A stretch of 8,909 nucleotides of DNA from UBA9337 sp036584565 (GCA_036584565.1 JAZHDF010000002.1:1-8909), one strand, 5' to 3'. Counted from the first letter of the stretch, positions 1 to 6,473 are shown. The notes: generated by a model not told the origin, from the letters alone. Program-made: numbers and translations.

Positions 1-256
1 AACCCCACTTAAAAGGATTTTTGCCTCCCATTTTGGCACCGATAATAGTCAGAGGGGTACCGATTTCATTATTGTAATTTTCCTCGCTTCTTCTGACCTT
101 AAATTCTTTCTCTAAAACCAAATAAATCGCTTCCTTGGCGGAACTCTTACCGACCGAACCGGTAATTCCGACAATTCTCGGTCTGTGCCTTTTCAGTAAA
201 ACCGACGCCATAAAACGCAATATTTTTTCCAAATAAATTATCCTCTTCTTTTTCAT
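1..256 (-). CDS. murF: MurF-like Mur ligase, N-terminal part (cut by window edge)
   Basis: Partial gene; 85 codons are visible. MurF adds D-Ala-D-Ala to the UDP-MurNAc-peptide in the cytoplasm, with ATP. The sequence shows the Mur-ligase ATP-binding loop GITGSVGKSS at residues 30-39 and, at 62-68, NNEIGTP, which resembles the NN-IG-P segment typical of MurF. ATG at 256 is the first ATG after the in-frame ftsI stop (30 bp gap); no SD site is seen. In textbook MurF the P-loop comes after about 100 residues of UDP-substrate domain; here only about 29 residues precede it, so that domain is absent or reduced. The place right after ftsI in a division operon supports MurF over other Mur ligases. MurE or a CapB-like ligase cannot be fully excluded without the rest of the protein. 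Confidence 0.8.
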   Translation of the reverse strand, partial: MKKKRIIYLEKILRFMASVLLKRHRPRIVGITGSVGKSSAKEAIYLVLEKEFKVRRSEENYNNEIGTPLTIIGAKMGGKNPFKWG

Positions 257-286
257 AAAATAAATCGAGTCAGACCCAAATAAAAA

Positions 287-2041
287 TTATTCAACCTTCT
301 GAGAGGGTTCTACATTATAGTAAGTCAACAAAAACCGCATCACCTCTCCAAACGCCGGAGCGGCGCTGGACTCAGCCCATAAAACATCCTTGGGATTGTC
401 TATCTTTACTATAACAGTAAATCTGGGCTTTTCAAGAGGAGCCAAGCCGGCAAAAGATCCGATAGTCACCCCTTCTTCATAACCGACACTGTCCTTTCTG
501 GCGACTTGAGCGGTCCCGGTTTTTCCTCCCACTCGATAGCCGGGGACAGCCGCCCGCTTCCCATGGCCGTTTACCACCACACTTTCCAACATATTTTTAA
601 CTTGCTCGGAAGTTTCTTTTTTAATAACCGGTCTGATTATTTCCGGTTCAATCGTTTTCTCCGTTCCATCCGAATAAATCATTTTTTCAATAATTTGAGG
701 CTTCATAAGATTACCTCCGTTACCGATAGCCGAATAGGCATCTAAAACCTGGAGCGGGGTAACCGTCAAGCCCTGACCGTAAGAAGCGGTAAAAAATTGA
801 ATGTGACTTTTCAGATTTTTTAAATTGGTAATATTTCCGGCCAATTCACTTGGGAGATCAATGCCGGTTTTTTCGCCAAATCCGAATTTTAAAATATAAT
901 CCTTAAAACGAGCATTACCTAATAGCTTCTCGACAAAGATAACTCCCGTATTCAATGAAGCCTCTAAAACCTGGGTCATGGTTTGCTCTCCGTAAGCTTT
1001 GCCGTCGGAATTTTTGATATTGTAACCGGCCTCACTTATCACTCCGGTATCGACATAAGTGGTATTGGGAGAAATCACTCCCGCATCAATCCCGCTAGCC
1101 AAAGTAAAAGTTTTAAAAACCGAACCGGATTCATAAGTGCTGGAGATAGAAGAATTTAAGAAAGAATTCATATCCTCCACTTTATTAAATTCATTGGGGT
1201 TAAAGTTGGGATAATTGGCCATCGCTAAAATCTTTCCCGTCTCCGGCTCTTGGACCAGGATACTTCCTCCATCGGCTTGATGTTTATCCATAGTGGCTTT
1301 GAGAATTTTTTCCACTTCATATTGGACCGTTTCATCAATAGTTAAAATCAAGTCCACTCCGTCTTCGGGAGGAATCATCTCCCGATCGGAGATAGAAATC
1401 CATCGACCGGCGCTGTCTCGCTCCTGAGATAGACTGCCATTTTTACCTTTTAGCTCCTCCTCCCAAAAAGACTCCAAACCATATCGTCCGACTCTCTCCT
1501 CTCCGTCAGAGCCGACGAAACCGACTATTTGCGAAGCCAACTCTTCCCCCGGATAATAACGGTAAATTTCCGGCATCAATCGCACTCCTTTCAATTTTAA
1601 ATCCCGAATCCGATTGGCCTCGTCTTCGGAAATTCTTTTTTTTACTATTTCAAACATATCCTCCGGGTTGGAGAATTTATTTTCTATCTGACTCCTCTCC
1701 ATTGCCAAAATATAACTCAATTCACTGATAACCCGCTCTCTCTCTTCAACGAGTTTGGGCTCCAAAAAAACCATCATGTACTCCCGATTGACCGCCAACG
1801 GATAAAGGTCGTCTCCGCTCTTGAGATAAATTTCTCCTCGCCTGGCCGACAACTCACTATGACCCTTGTGTTGCTCCTCCGCCATAGCGCTAAACTTAGA
1901 ATGATTGCCGATTTGCAAAATAAAAAGACGGGTCAAAATAATAAAACCCATCAAAAAAACAAGCGCCACCAAAAAATAAATTCTCCTTTCGCTAATATTT
2001 CCCTTTTTTCGATTTTTATTAAATTTTATTTTTTCAAACAT
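287..2041 (-). CDS. ftsI: Peptidoglycan transpeptidase FtsI / class B penicillin-binding protein
   Basis: Septal peptidoglycan D,D-transpeptidase of 584 residues, anchored in the membrane and acting outside the cell. A basic N-terminus (1-20) is followed by one membrane segment (about 21-43). A PBP dimerisation-type domain spans roughly 60-220, with ARRGEIY at 66-72. The transpeptidase domain holds the three classic motifs in order: S307-V-F-K310 (catalytic Ser in ESGSVFK), S362-L-N364 and K507-T-G509. The protein ends soon after the transpeptidase fold, so there is no PASTA domain. ATG at 2041 gives a proper anchor; the DNA before it is A/T only, with no SD. The gene lies between an ftsL-like gene (72 bp upstream, with a hairpin in the gap) and murF, the usual dcw order. 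A general class B PBP is the alternative, but the context favours FtsI. Confidence 0.93.
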   Translation of the reverse strand: MFEKIKFNKNRKKGNISERRIYFLVALVFLMGFIILTRLFILQIGNHSKFSAMAEEQHKGHSELSARRGEIYLKSGDDLYPLAVNREYMMVFLEPKLVEERERVISELSYILAMERSQIENKFSNPEDMFEIVKKRISEDEANRIRDLKLKGVRLMPEIYRYYPGEELASQIVGFVGSDGEERVGRYGLESFWEEELKGKNGSLSQERDSAGRWISISDREMIPPEDGVDLILTIDETVQYEVEKILKATMDKHQADGGSILVQEPETGKILAMANYPNFNPNEFNKVEDMNSFLNSSISSTYESGSVFKTFTLASGIDAGVISPNTTYVDTGVISEAGYNIKNSDGKAYGEQTMTQVLEASLNTGVIFVEKLLGNARFKDYILKFGFGEKTGIDLPSELAGNITNLKNLKSHIQFFTASYGQGLTVTPLQVLDAYSAIGNGGNLMKPQIIEKMIYSDGTEKTIEPEIIRPVIKKETSEQVKNMLESVVVNGHGKRAAVPGYRVGGKTGTAQVARKDSVGYEEGVTIGSFAGLAPLEKPRFTVIVKIDNPKDVLWAESSAAPAFGEVMRFLLTYYNVEPSQKVE

Positions 2042-2066
2042 ATTAATTTTTTAACAAAAAATTCAA

Positions 2067-2083
2067 CCCGGAAAAAATCCGGG
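2067..2083 (-). promoter_or_regulatory. Hairpin in the ftsL-ftsI gap, possible attenuator
   Basis: Arms CCCGGA and TCCGGG (6 bp, 5-nt loop) lie in the 72-bp gap between the ftsL-like gene and ftsI. On the transcribed minus strand the hairpin is followed by TTGAATTTTTTG, a weak U-tract. It could cause partial termination or protect an mRNA end, lowering ftsI relative to upstream genes. A full terminator is unlikely, because ftsI and murF have no other visible promoter nearby. Confidence 0.45.
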
Positions 2084-2113
2084 CCGAAAATACTCTTTTT
2101 TTGATTTGATATT

Positions 2114-2431
2114 TTAGTTTCCGATGGCCACGGAATTATCGTTGTTATCGATATATACAATTTCTTTGGCTTCCACCATATTCAAATTGCCGACATTTTC
2201 TCTGATATTATAGAAAGAATTCAACTCCGCTTCTTCGATCTGCAGACGCTTGTTTTCCTTTTTTAATTTTTCAATTTCTTGCTCAACTTTTTTAACCTCA
2301 TAGCCTTTAACTGCGGTAGTATTGATAATTCCCAAATAAACGGCACAAACGGCAAAAACCGAACCAATCGCCAATATTTTAAGCTTGGTTATCCCACGAT
2401 AAAAGATTGTTTTTTCTCTTTGTTCCTCCAT
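2114..2431 (-). CDS. FtsL/FtsB-like small divisome membrane protein
   Basis: A 105-residue protein with the plan of FtsL and FtsB/DivIC: a short cytoplasmic basic N-terminus (1-17), one membrane segment (about 18-38) and a heptad-like, charged coiled coil (about 46-72, rich in K, E and L, e.g. KVEQEIEKLKKENKRLQIEE), then a short acidic tail. Such proteins form a complex that activates FtsI and FtsW at the septum. Sequence in this family is poorly conserved, so the call rests on architecture and place: between rsmH and ftsI, where ftsL is found in most dcw clusters. ATG at 2431 lies 42 bp after the rsmH stop, in an A-rich stretch without SD. It could be called FtsB-like just as well; the role as a divisome bitopic protein is the firmer part. 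Confidence 0.75.
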   Translation of the reverse strand: MEEQREKTIFYRGITKLKILAIGSVFAVCAVYLGIINTTAVKGYEVKKVEQEIEKLKKENKRLQIEEAELNSFYNIRENVGNLNMVEAKEIVYIDNNDNSVAIGN

Positions 2432-2473
2432 ATTAATTTTTGTTTTTTCTTTTTGTTTTTTTCTTCGAATTGT

Positions 2474-3424
2474 CTAGATTTTTTGGACAATTCTCAATTT
2501 GGCGCTTCTGGCGCGAATATTCTCCCGAACCTCTTTTTCTTGAGGCAAAATCGGTTTTCCGGTGATAATTTTGACTTCCGCTTGCTTGGAACACCGACAG
2601 ACCGGAAAGTCGGGCGGACATTCACAATCCTTGGCCAAATCCCTAAAAATATTTTTTACCAATCGATCTTCCCCGGAATGAAAGGAAATAACCGCCATTT
2701 TGCCTCCTGGAGAAATCCAACCGATTCCTTCGCGAATAAATTTCTCAATGCTCTCCAATTCTCGATTAACCTCCATTCTGATAGCTTGAAAAGTTCGAGT
2801 GGCCGGATGAATCTTTTGGTATTGAAATTTTTTTGGCACAGCCTCCAAGATTAAACCGGTTAATTCATCCGCTCTCTCAATAGTTCCCCTCTTCCTTTTT
2901 TCAATTATTTTTTTTACTATCGAACCGGCAAATTTTTCCTCTCCGTACTGTTTAATTATTCTATATAAACCCTCCTCTGAATATTCATTAGTTACCTGAA
3001 AAGCGCTTAATTCTTGCTCGGGATTCATCCTCATATCCAGTCGAGTTTTTGAATTAAAACTAAAGCCTCTGCGTTCATCATCCAGCTGATCGGAAGAAAG
3101 ACCGAAGTCCGCCAATATCGCATCCACTCTATCTATTCCCAATTCAATTAAAATATTTTTAATATTGGCAAAATTATCATTTACCAAAATCAAATTTTCT
3201 TTTTTTATATTTAAATTTTCTTTCTTAATTTTATCCTTAAATCTCTCCAGTGCCCCATTGTCTCTGTCGATTGCAATCAACACTCCGGTCTCCCCTATTT
3301 TCTCCAATATTTTGAGACTGTGTCCGCCTCCGCCCAAAGTCGCATCCACCACCGTATCCCCTTTTTTTAAATTTAACCCCTCTATCGCTTCCTCCAGCAT
3401 CACTGATTTGTGCACCGTTTCCAT
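2474..3424 (-). CDS. rsmH: 16S rRNA (cytosine-1402-N4)-methyltransferase RsmH
   Basis: SAM-dependent methyltransferase (formerly MraW) that modifies the N4 of C1402 in 16S rRNA, near the decoding site. The 316-residue length is typical. Visible motifs: HKSVML at 5-10, the SAM loop DATLGGGGHS at 27-36, AIDRD at 51-55, ADFGLSSDQLD at 105-115, LDMRM at 129-133, then HPATRTFQAIRMEVN and SFHSGEDR in the second half, and the C-terminal NIRARSAKLR. In many homologues the last-but-one motif reads SFHSLEDR, so Gly replaces Leu here, a minor change. A CxCPPxFPxCxC segment near the C-terminus also matches the family. The gene follows mraZ with a 62-bp AT-rich gap and ends in TAG. No clear SD precedes the ATG. 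Confidence 0.97.
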   Translation of the reverse strand: METVHKSVMLEEAIEGLNLKKGDTVVDATLGGGGHSLKILEKIGETGVLIAIDRDNGALERFKDKIKKENLNIKKENLILVNDNFANIKNILIELGIDRVDAILADFGLSSDQLDDERRGFSFNSKTRLDMRMNPEQELSAFQVTNEYSEEGLYRIIKQYGEEKFAGSIVKKIIEKRKRGTIERADELTGLILEAVPKKFQYQKIHPATRTFQAIRMEVNRELESIEKFIREGIGWISPGGKMAVISFHSGEDRLVKNIFRDLAKDCECPPDFPVCRCSKQAEVKIITGKPILPQEKEVRENIRARSAKLRIVQKI

Positions 3425-3486
3425 AACATTAATCTTATCTCGTTCTTATTTAACTTTTAATTTTGAATTATTAATTTTTAATTAAT

Positions 3487-3921
3487 TTAGTATACTCCCA
3501 ACTTTCCCAGTTGCTCCGCAATTTCATCACTACTTTTTTCAGCTTTAGCTTTGTAATTGTTCCAATTATTTTTATCCCAGACTTCCAAGCGGTCAAATAA
3601 TCCGGCCACCGTCACCTCTTTTTTTATCCCGGCATAATCCTTGAGATAATCGGGAATCAAAATCCTCCCCTGCTTGTCCAAATCGACATCCACCGCTCCG
3701 GCCAACATCAAACGAATAAAACTCCGAGTGCCCGATTCTCCAACCGGCAAATTTCCCAATTTCTCGGCCAACTTTTCCCAAACTTTCATCGGATAGACAA
3801 ATAAACATTTATCCATCCCTCTGGTAATCACTACTTTTTTACCCAACTCACTCCGAAACTTGGATGGCATCGCCACTCTTTTTTTGGGATCGATAGTATG
3901 TTGATATTCTCCGATAAACAC
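3487..3921 (-). CDS. mraZ: Transcriptional regulator MraZ
   Basis: DNA-binding regulator that, in E. coli and mycoplasmas, binds TGGGN-type repeats upstream of its own gene and controls the dcw cluster. The 144-residue protein has two AbrB-like (SpoVT) halves with the family DxxxR signature twice: DPKKRVAMPSKFR at 11-23 and DKQGRILIPDYL at about 82-93. The start is GTG at 3921, chosen because the family N-terminus MFIGEY begins exactly there; no SD is visible. It is the first gene of the minus-strand operon. The leader is long (about 210 nt from the predicted start of transcription) and contains heptamer tandem repeats. Matching TGGGG boxes are present next to the predicted promoter, so autorepression is likely. 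Confidence 0.96.
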   Translation of the reverse strand: MFIGEYQHTIDPKKRVAMPSKFRSELGKKVVITRGMDKCLFVYPMKVWEKLAEKLGNLPVGESGTRSFIRLMLAGAVDVDLDKQGRILIPDYLKDYAGIKKEVTVAGLFDRLEVWDKNNWNNYKAKAEKSSDEIAEQLGKLGVY

Positions 3922-3930
3922 TTTGGTTAT

Positions 3931-3972
3931 GTATTATGTATTAAGTATTAAGTATTAAGTATTAAGTATTAA
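3931..3972. repeat. Heptamer tandem array (GTATTAA), 6 units
   Basis: Six head-to-tail 7-bp units: GTATTAT once, then GTATTAA five times without error. It ends 10 bp before the mraZ start codon, in the mRNA leader. Arrays of this kind can gain or lose units by slippage, so the distance between promoter and start codon may vary among strains. Confidence 0.95.
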
Positions 3973-3990
3973 ACACACTTATCTCAAATT

Positions 3991-4025
3991 CTTAATTCTT
4001 AAATCTTAAATCTTAAATCTTAAAT
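3991..4025. repeat. Heptamer tandem array (CTTAAAT), 5 units
   Basis: Five 7-bp units: CTTAATT once, then CTTAAAT four times. It lies 18 bp from the other heptamer array in the mraZ leader. A short inverted repeat (GGAATTT at 4049-4055 with AAATTCC at 4067-4073) lies between it and the promoter region. No coding potential is seen in 3922-4150. Confidence 0.95.
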
Positions 4026-4101
4026 CGATGCTATTGAAATTGGTCGCCGGAATTTATTCATTCCCAAAATTCCTAGATTATTAATTCTTAATTCAATAAA
4101 A

Positions 4102-4148
4102 CCCCCACCATTCCCCACTTCAATACATTTCAACATTATTTTACCCCA
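4102..4148 (-). promoter_or_regulatory. MraZ operator boxes (three TGGGG repeats)
   Basis: On the minus strand TGGGG occurs at 4148-4144, 4117-4113 and 4107-4102 (the last TGGGGG). The two proximal boxes form TGGGGAATGGTGGGGG, an exact 10-bp period (box plus 5-nt spacer), as described for MraZ sites in E. coli and mycoplasmas. The distal box is 31 bp away, about three helical turns, and abuts the -10 element. Binding here would block transcription start or escape. Confidence 0.8.
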
Positions 4149-4167
4149 CTATGGGGGTTTTTGTCAA
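4138..4167 (-). promoter_or_regulatory. Sigma70-type promoter of the mraZ operon
   Basis: Minus strand: -35 TTGACA (4167-4162), 18-bp spacer, -10 TAAAAT (4143-4138). The -35 is consensus. A CCCC/GGGG inverted repeat lies in the spacer region and overlaps the distal MraZ box. Transcription would start near 4131 and give a leader of about 210 nt before the mraZ GTG. Confidence 0.75.
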
Positions 4168-4195
4168 CACTCTAAAAATTTTTCAGCAAAATAAA

Positions 4196-4220
4196 GCAAA
4201 AACCCCGATTTATCATCGGG
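4196..4220 (-). terminator. Second rho-independent terminator downstream of tRNA-Ala
   Basis: Minus strand: CCCGAT, loop GATAA, ATCGGG, then GTTTTTGC. It would catch transcripts passing the first terminator after the tRNA, and it separates that unit from the mraZ promoter 30 bp further on. Confidence 0.75.
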
Positions 4221-4227
4221 ATTATTT

Positions 4228-4311
4228 GTGGACCGAACAGTCCTCCTCCTCACTCCGATTCGGAGCCTGGGCGCTACACACAAAAAAACTCGCGCCCTTC
4301 GAGTCCTGTTC
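4228..4311. repeat. tRNA-Ala-derived fragments (direct and inverted copies)
   Basis: GTGGACCGAACAG at 4228-4240 repeats 13 bp of the tRNA 3' end (4352-4364) in the same orientation. TTCGAGTCCTGTTC at 4298-4311 is an exact inverted copy of 14 bp of the tRNA T-arm region (4359-4372). Between them are a palindrome, CTCCGATTCGGAG (4253-4265), and a stem CTCG/CGAG (4289-4302). No complete second tRNA can be folded. It may be a decayed tRNA copy, an old attachment site or a tRNA-derived repeat. Confidence 0.7.
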
Positions 4312-4315
4312 TAAA

Positions 4316-4348
4316 AAAACAAAAAAACTGTCATCAAAGACAGTTTTT
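4316..4348 (-). terminator. Rho-independent terminator of tRNA-Ala
   Basis: Perfect 10-bp stem (4323-4332 with 4339-4348, core ACTGTC/GACAGT) with a 6-nt loop. On the minus strand it is followed by a T-rich run, and it lies 5 nt after the tRNA. A/T flanks on both sides make it potentially bidirectional. Confidence 0.85.
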
Positions 4349-4352
4349 GCAG

Positions 4353-4425
4353 TGGACCGAACAGGACTCGAACCCGCCACCTCCTCGGTGCAAACGAGGC
4401 GCTCTACCAGATGAGCTATCGGCCC
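4353..4425 (-). tRNA. tRNA-Ala (anticodon TGC)
   Basis: A 73-nt cloverleaf on the minus strand. The acceptor arm pairs GGGCCGA with TCGGTCC (one G-U) and is followed by discriminator A. The D-arm is GCTC/GAGC. The anticodon stem CCTCG/CGAGG encloses loop TTTGCAC, which gives anticodon TGC. The T-arm has loop TTCGAGT with a stem holding two G-U pairs. CCA is not encoded, since CTG follows the discriminator, so a CCA-adding enzyme is needed. Its promoter and terminator are both visible. Confidence 0.97.
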
Positions 4426-4442
4426 ATTTCAAACTAAAATAA

Positions 4443-4471
4443 ATTATATAGTACAAAAAATAAATTGTCCA
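4443..4471 (-). promoter_or_regulatory. Promoter of tRNA-Ala
   Basis: Minus strand: -35 TGGACA (4471-4466), 17-bp spacer, -10 TATAAT (4448-4443). The -10 is consensus. The predicted start lies about 10 nt before the tRNA 5' end, a normal distance. The rest of 4472-4559 is AT-rich with repeated TCGATAA words and no gene. Confidence 0.85.
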
Positions 4472-4559
4472 GAGTCGATAATTCAAAGCAATCACATAAC
4501 TCATAATCGATAATTAAAAAAAGATCGATAAATATAGCTATTAATTTTTAATTCTTTAT

Positions 4560-5132
4560 TTACAACAACTCCAGTACCTTCGGTATTTTTTTGAAATCTT
4601 TAATTAAAGTCTCCCTCATTCCGCCGTTATAAAGCGCGGCTGCCGGATGATAAAGAGTAAAAAAAACCTGCTTTCCCAAATTGGGGATTTCTTTTCGCAA
4701 GGCTTTGCCGTGAACTTCGGAAATTTTCTGCTCGGGAAAAAACAAATTCATCGAATGCCGACCCAAGGTTACAATGATTTTGGGTTTTATAATCATTATT
4801 TGCTTTTCCAACCACTCCCAACAAATTTCCTTTTCTTCCGGCAAAGGATCCCTATTTTGAGGCGGACGGCATTTGATAGCGTTGGCGATATAGATATCCT
4901 CCCTTTTTAAATTGATACTCGACAGCATTTCATCGAGAAATTTACCGGCCGCCCCCACAAAAGGAACGCCCTTTTCATCCTCGTTCTTTCCCGGCGCTTC
5001 GCCGATAAACATAATTTTAGCCTTAGCGCTTCCCGCTCCCGGCACCACTTGTGTGCACCCTTCTCGCAAAGCGCATTTTCGGCAAGCCCGCATCTCTTTA
5101 TTTAATTTTTCCATCGCCTCTTTTTTATTCAT
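4560..5132 (-). CDS. Family 4 (Fe-S) uracil-DNA glycosylase
   Basis: Removes uracil from DNA, the first step of base-excision repair. With the start at 5132 the protein has 190 residues. Four cysteines sit where type 4 enzymes bind a 4Fe-4S cluster: C17 and C20 (CRKC), then C88 and C104. The active-site motifs are GEAPGKNED at 44-52 and HPAA at 162-165. The frame stays open to a TTG at 5237 that has GGAGG 11 nt before it, but those 35 extra codons run through an intergenic repeat element and add nothing typical of the family, so ATG 5132 is preferred. The SD there is weak. The gene is about 200 bp downstream of the phosphoesterase gene. A substrate range wider than uracil is possible in this superfamily. 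Confidence 0.92.
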   Translation of the reverse strand: MNKKEAMEKLNKEMRACRKCALREGCTQVVPGAGSAKAKIMFIGEAPGKNEDEKGVPFVGAAGKFLDEMLSSINLKREDIYIANAIKCRPPQNRDPLPEEKEICWEWLEKQIMIIKPKIIVTLGRHSMNLFFPEQKISEVHGKALRKEIPNLGKQVFFTLYHPAAALYNGGMRETLIKDFKKIPKVLELL

Positions 5133-5160
5133 AGTGTTATTTTCTTCTACTCTAATGATT

Positions 5161-5313
5161 GTCATTTCGACCGCTTGAATCTTTGTCCTCAAGGATTCAA
5201 AAGTGGAGAAATCTAATTTATCATATAACAAGTTCAATGATCAAGATTCCTCCATTCCTAAATTTATAGGTGCCTACCGGCAGGCAGGCATAAATTTATT
5301 TGGTCGGAATGAC
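5161..5313. repeat. MITE-like structured intergenic repeat
   Basis: Ends are near-perfect inverted repeats: GTCATTTCGACC (5161-5172) and GGTCGGAATGAC (5302-5313), one mismatch in 12. Inside are three more stems: TTGAATC/GATTCAA (5175-5181, 5194-5200), TAAATTTAT/ATAAATTTA (5259-5267, 5290-5298) and TGCCT/AGGCA (5271-5275, 5282-5286). The end sequences and the GGAGAAATCT and TGCCTACCGGCAGGCA words recall dispersed intergenic repeats I remember from CPR and Bacteroidetes genomes. No transposase is present. The element fills the gap between the phosphoesterase and glycosylase genes. Confidence 0.65.
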
Positions 5314-5333
5314 ATTCGATAACAGATAATAGC

Positions 5334-5876
5334 CTAGTTTAAATCGTGAATTCTTATCAATTTAAAATCATCCCCATTCGTATCCCAAACGGCAAAAGTC
5401 GGCAAATAATATTGTCCCGTCACATTGCCGGGATTTAATATTTTACAATCACTTACTGATTCTTCCCAAGGTCTATGCGTATGCCCGTAAAAAACGAAAT
5501 TATATTTCCCGGTTTCTCCCAACTTTTTGGCCTTATCAGGAAAATGCACAAAAGCTATCGCATTTCTCTCAATGGCGGTCTCTCCGTATTCTCTAAAAAT
5601 TTTAACATTTTTGTATTTTGTGAAATCTTTTCCTGATTTATTATATTGTTCTATCGCCAAATTACCAAAACGATCCTCATCCGCGTTACCAAAAGTATAA
5701 AAAATTTCACTCTCGGTCGAAAAACCAAAATTATCCGCCATAAAATCAAGCGTTTCGTCCGAGGCCAGATCCCCGCAGCAGACAATTTTTGTTATTTTAT
5801 TTTCCCGACAATAATCCAAAACTTTTTTTAAATTGGTTTCATTGTCATGAATATCGGATATAATTGCGATTAGCAT
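5334..5876 (-). CDS. YfcE/MJ0936-type metallophosphoesterase
   Basis: A 180-residue calcineurin-like phosphoesterase, a small single-domain enzyme that hydrolyses phosphodiesters with two metal ions, expected in the cytoplasm. The five family motifs are all present in order: SDIHDN (D8, H10), CGDLAS (D36), GNAD (N64), H111 in FVHFP, and GHTHRP (H132, H134), followed by LNPGN. Length and motif spacing match the YfcE/MJ0936 group; the natural substrate of that group is not settled. It follows the ORF6N gene after only 5 bp, so it should be cotranscribed with nfo. No SD is visible before ATG 5876. The TAG stop is 20 bp from the repeat element. Confidence 0.9.
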   Translation of the reverse strand: MLIAIISDIHDNETNLKKVLDYCRENKITKIVCCGDLASDETLDFMADNFGFSTESEIFYTFGNADEDRFGNLAIEQYNKSGKDFTKYKNVKIFREYGETAIERNAIAFVHFPDKAKKLGETGKYNFVFYGHTHRPWEESVSDCKILNPGNVTGQYYLPTFAVWDTNGDDFKLIRIHDLN

Positions 5877-5881
5877 AAAAT

Positions 5882-6424
5882 TTATTTTCTAATTTTAAAA
5901 CCTATTTTCTTATTATTCTTGACGAATTTTTCTCGGCTCTGAGCCATAAGAAGCCCCCTTATCGCATCAAAAACTATTTGGAATTTATTGTCATATTTTC
6001 TCTCCAAAGCTTCTATTTTTAAACGTAATTCCTTATTGCTAATAATCATTTCTCTTATCTTGGTAAAAGTGCGCATTATTTGAATATTGACCTGAATAGC
6101 CCGCTTGCTTCTTAAAACACTCGACAGCATGGCTACGCCCTGCTCGGTAAAGACATAAGGATTATATTTTATATTTTGCCCTCTTTTCAAGATCACATTT
6201 TGTGATCTTGAAAAATTTTCCATTTCTATTTTTGTTAATTGAAACATAAAATCCTCCGGAAAACGATCAATATTTCTTCTTACAGCCTGATTTAAAACTC
6301 TTGTTTCCACCCCATATAAAACAGCCAGATCTCTGTCCAGCATAACTTTTTTCCCTCTAATGAGAAATATTTTATTTTCGATTACTTCACCCGGGATTGC
6401 GATTTTATTTTTCATAATCAACAT
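5882..6424 (-). CDS. ORF6N-domain DNA-binding protein
   Basis: A 180-residue protein with an ORF6N domain at about 14-105: IENKIFLIRGKKVMLDRDLA, then LYGVETRVLNQAVRRN, FPEDFMFQL and PYVFTEQGVAML. This domain was described from phage and large-virus proteins and is thought to bind DNA; genes like this are also common on CPR and other bacterial chromosomes. The second half is helical and charged, with a likely coiled coil at about 130-150. ATG at 6424 has GAGG 8 nt before it, one of the few SD sites on this strand; ATG 6415 is the alternative. It sits between nfo and the phosphoesterase gene. Its target and role are unknown. A perfect 31-nt inverted repeat lies inside the gene. Confidence 0.88.
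   Translation of the reverse strand: MLIMKNKIAIPGEVIENKIFLIRGKKVMLDRDLAVLYGVETRVLNQAVRRNIDRFPEDFMFQLTKIEMENFSRSQNVILKRGQNIKYNPYVFTEQGVAMLSSVLRSKRAIQVNIQIMRTFTKIREMIISNKELRLKIEALERKYDNKFQIVFDAIRGLLMAQSREKFVKNNKKIGFKIRK
6184..6214. repeat. Perfect 14-bp inverted repeat inside the ORF6N gene
   Basis: Arms TTTTCAAGATCACA (6184-6197) and its exact complement (6201-6214) are separated by TTT. The region codes for FSRSQNVILK (residues 71-80). The arms are long for chance, and the mRNA hairpin would be stable. Confidence 0.9.
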
Positions 6425-6473
6425 TTAAACACCCTCAATAAATCATTTATTTATTTTCCAATTCTTTGATTTT

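Noticed and set aside
2279..2854. Plus-strand frame of 191 codons
   Set aside because: Lies opposite ftsL and rsmH, which have clear family motifs; Phe/Asn-rich composition is typical of an antisense shadow.
3931..4025. CRISPR-like array upstream of mraZ
   Set aside because: Units are contiguous 7-mers without spacers; these are tandem repeats, not CRISPR.
4228..4311. Second, complete tRNA gene
   Set aside because: Only fragments of the acceptor and T-arm are found, one of them inverted; no cloverleaf can be drawn on either strand.
4151..4414. Plus-strand frame of 87 codons ending TGLEPATSSVQTRRSTR
   Set aside because: It is antisense to the tRNA-Ala gene and its terminator; this ending is the translation of a tRNA complement, a common false annotation.
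287..4425. Alternative genetic code (TGA as Gly) as in some CPR lineages
   Set aside because: No in-frame TGA occurs in the large conserved genes, and the zinc-ribbon gene ends sensibly at TGA.
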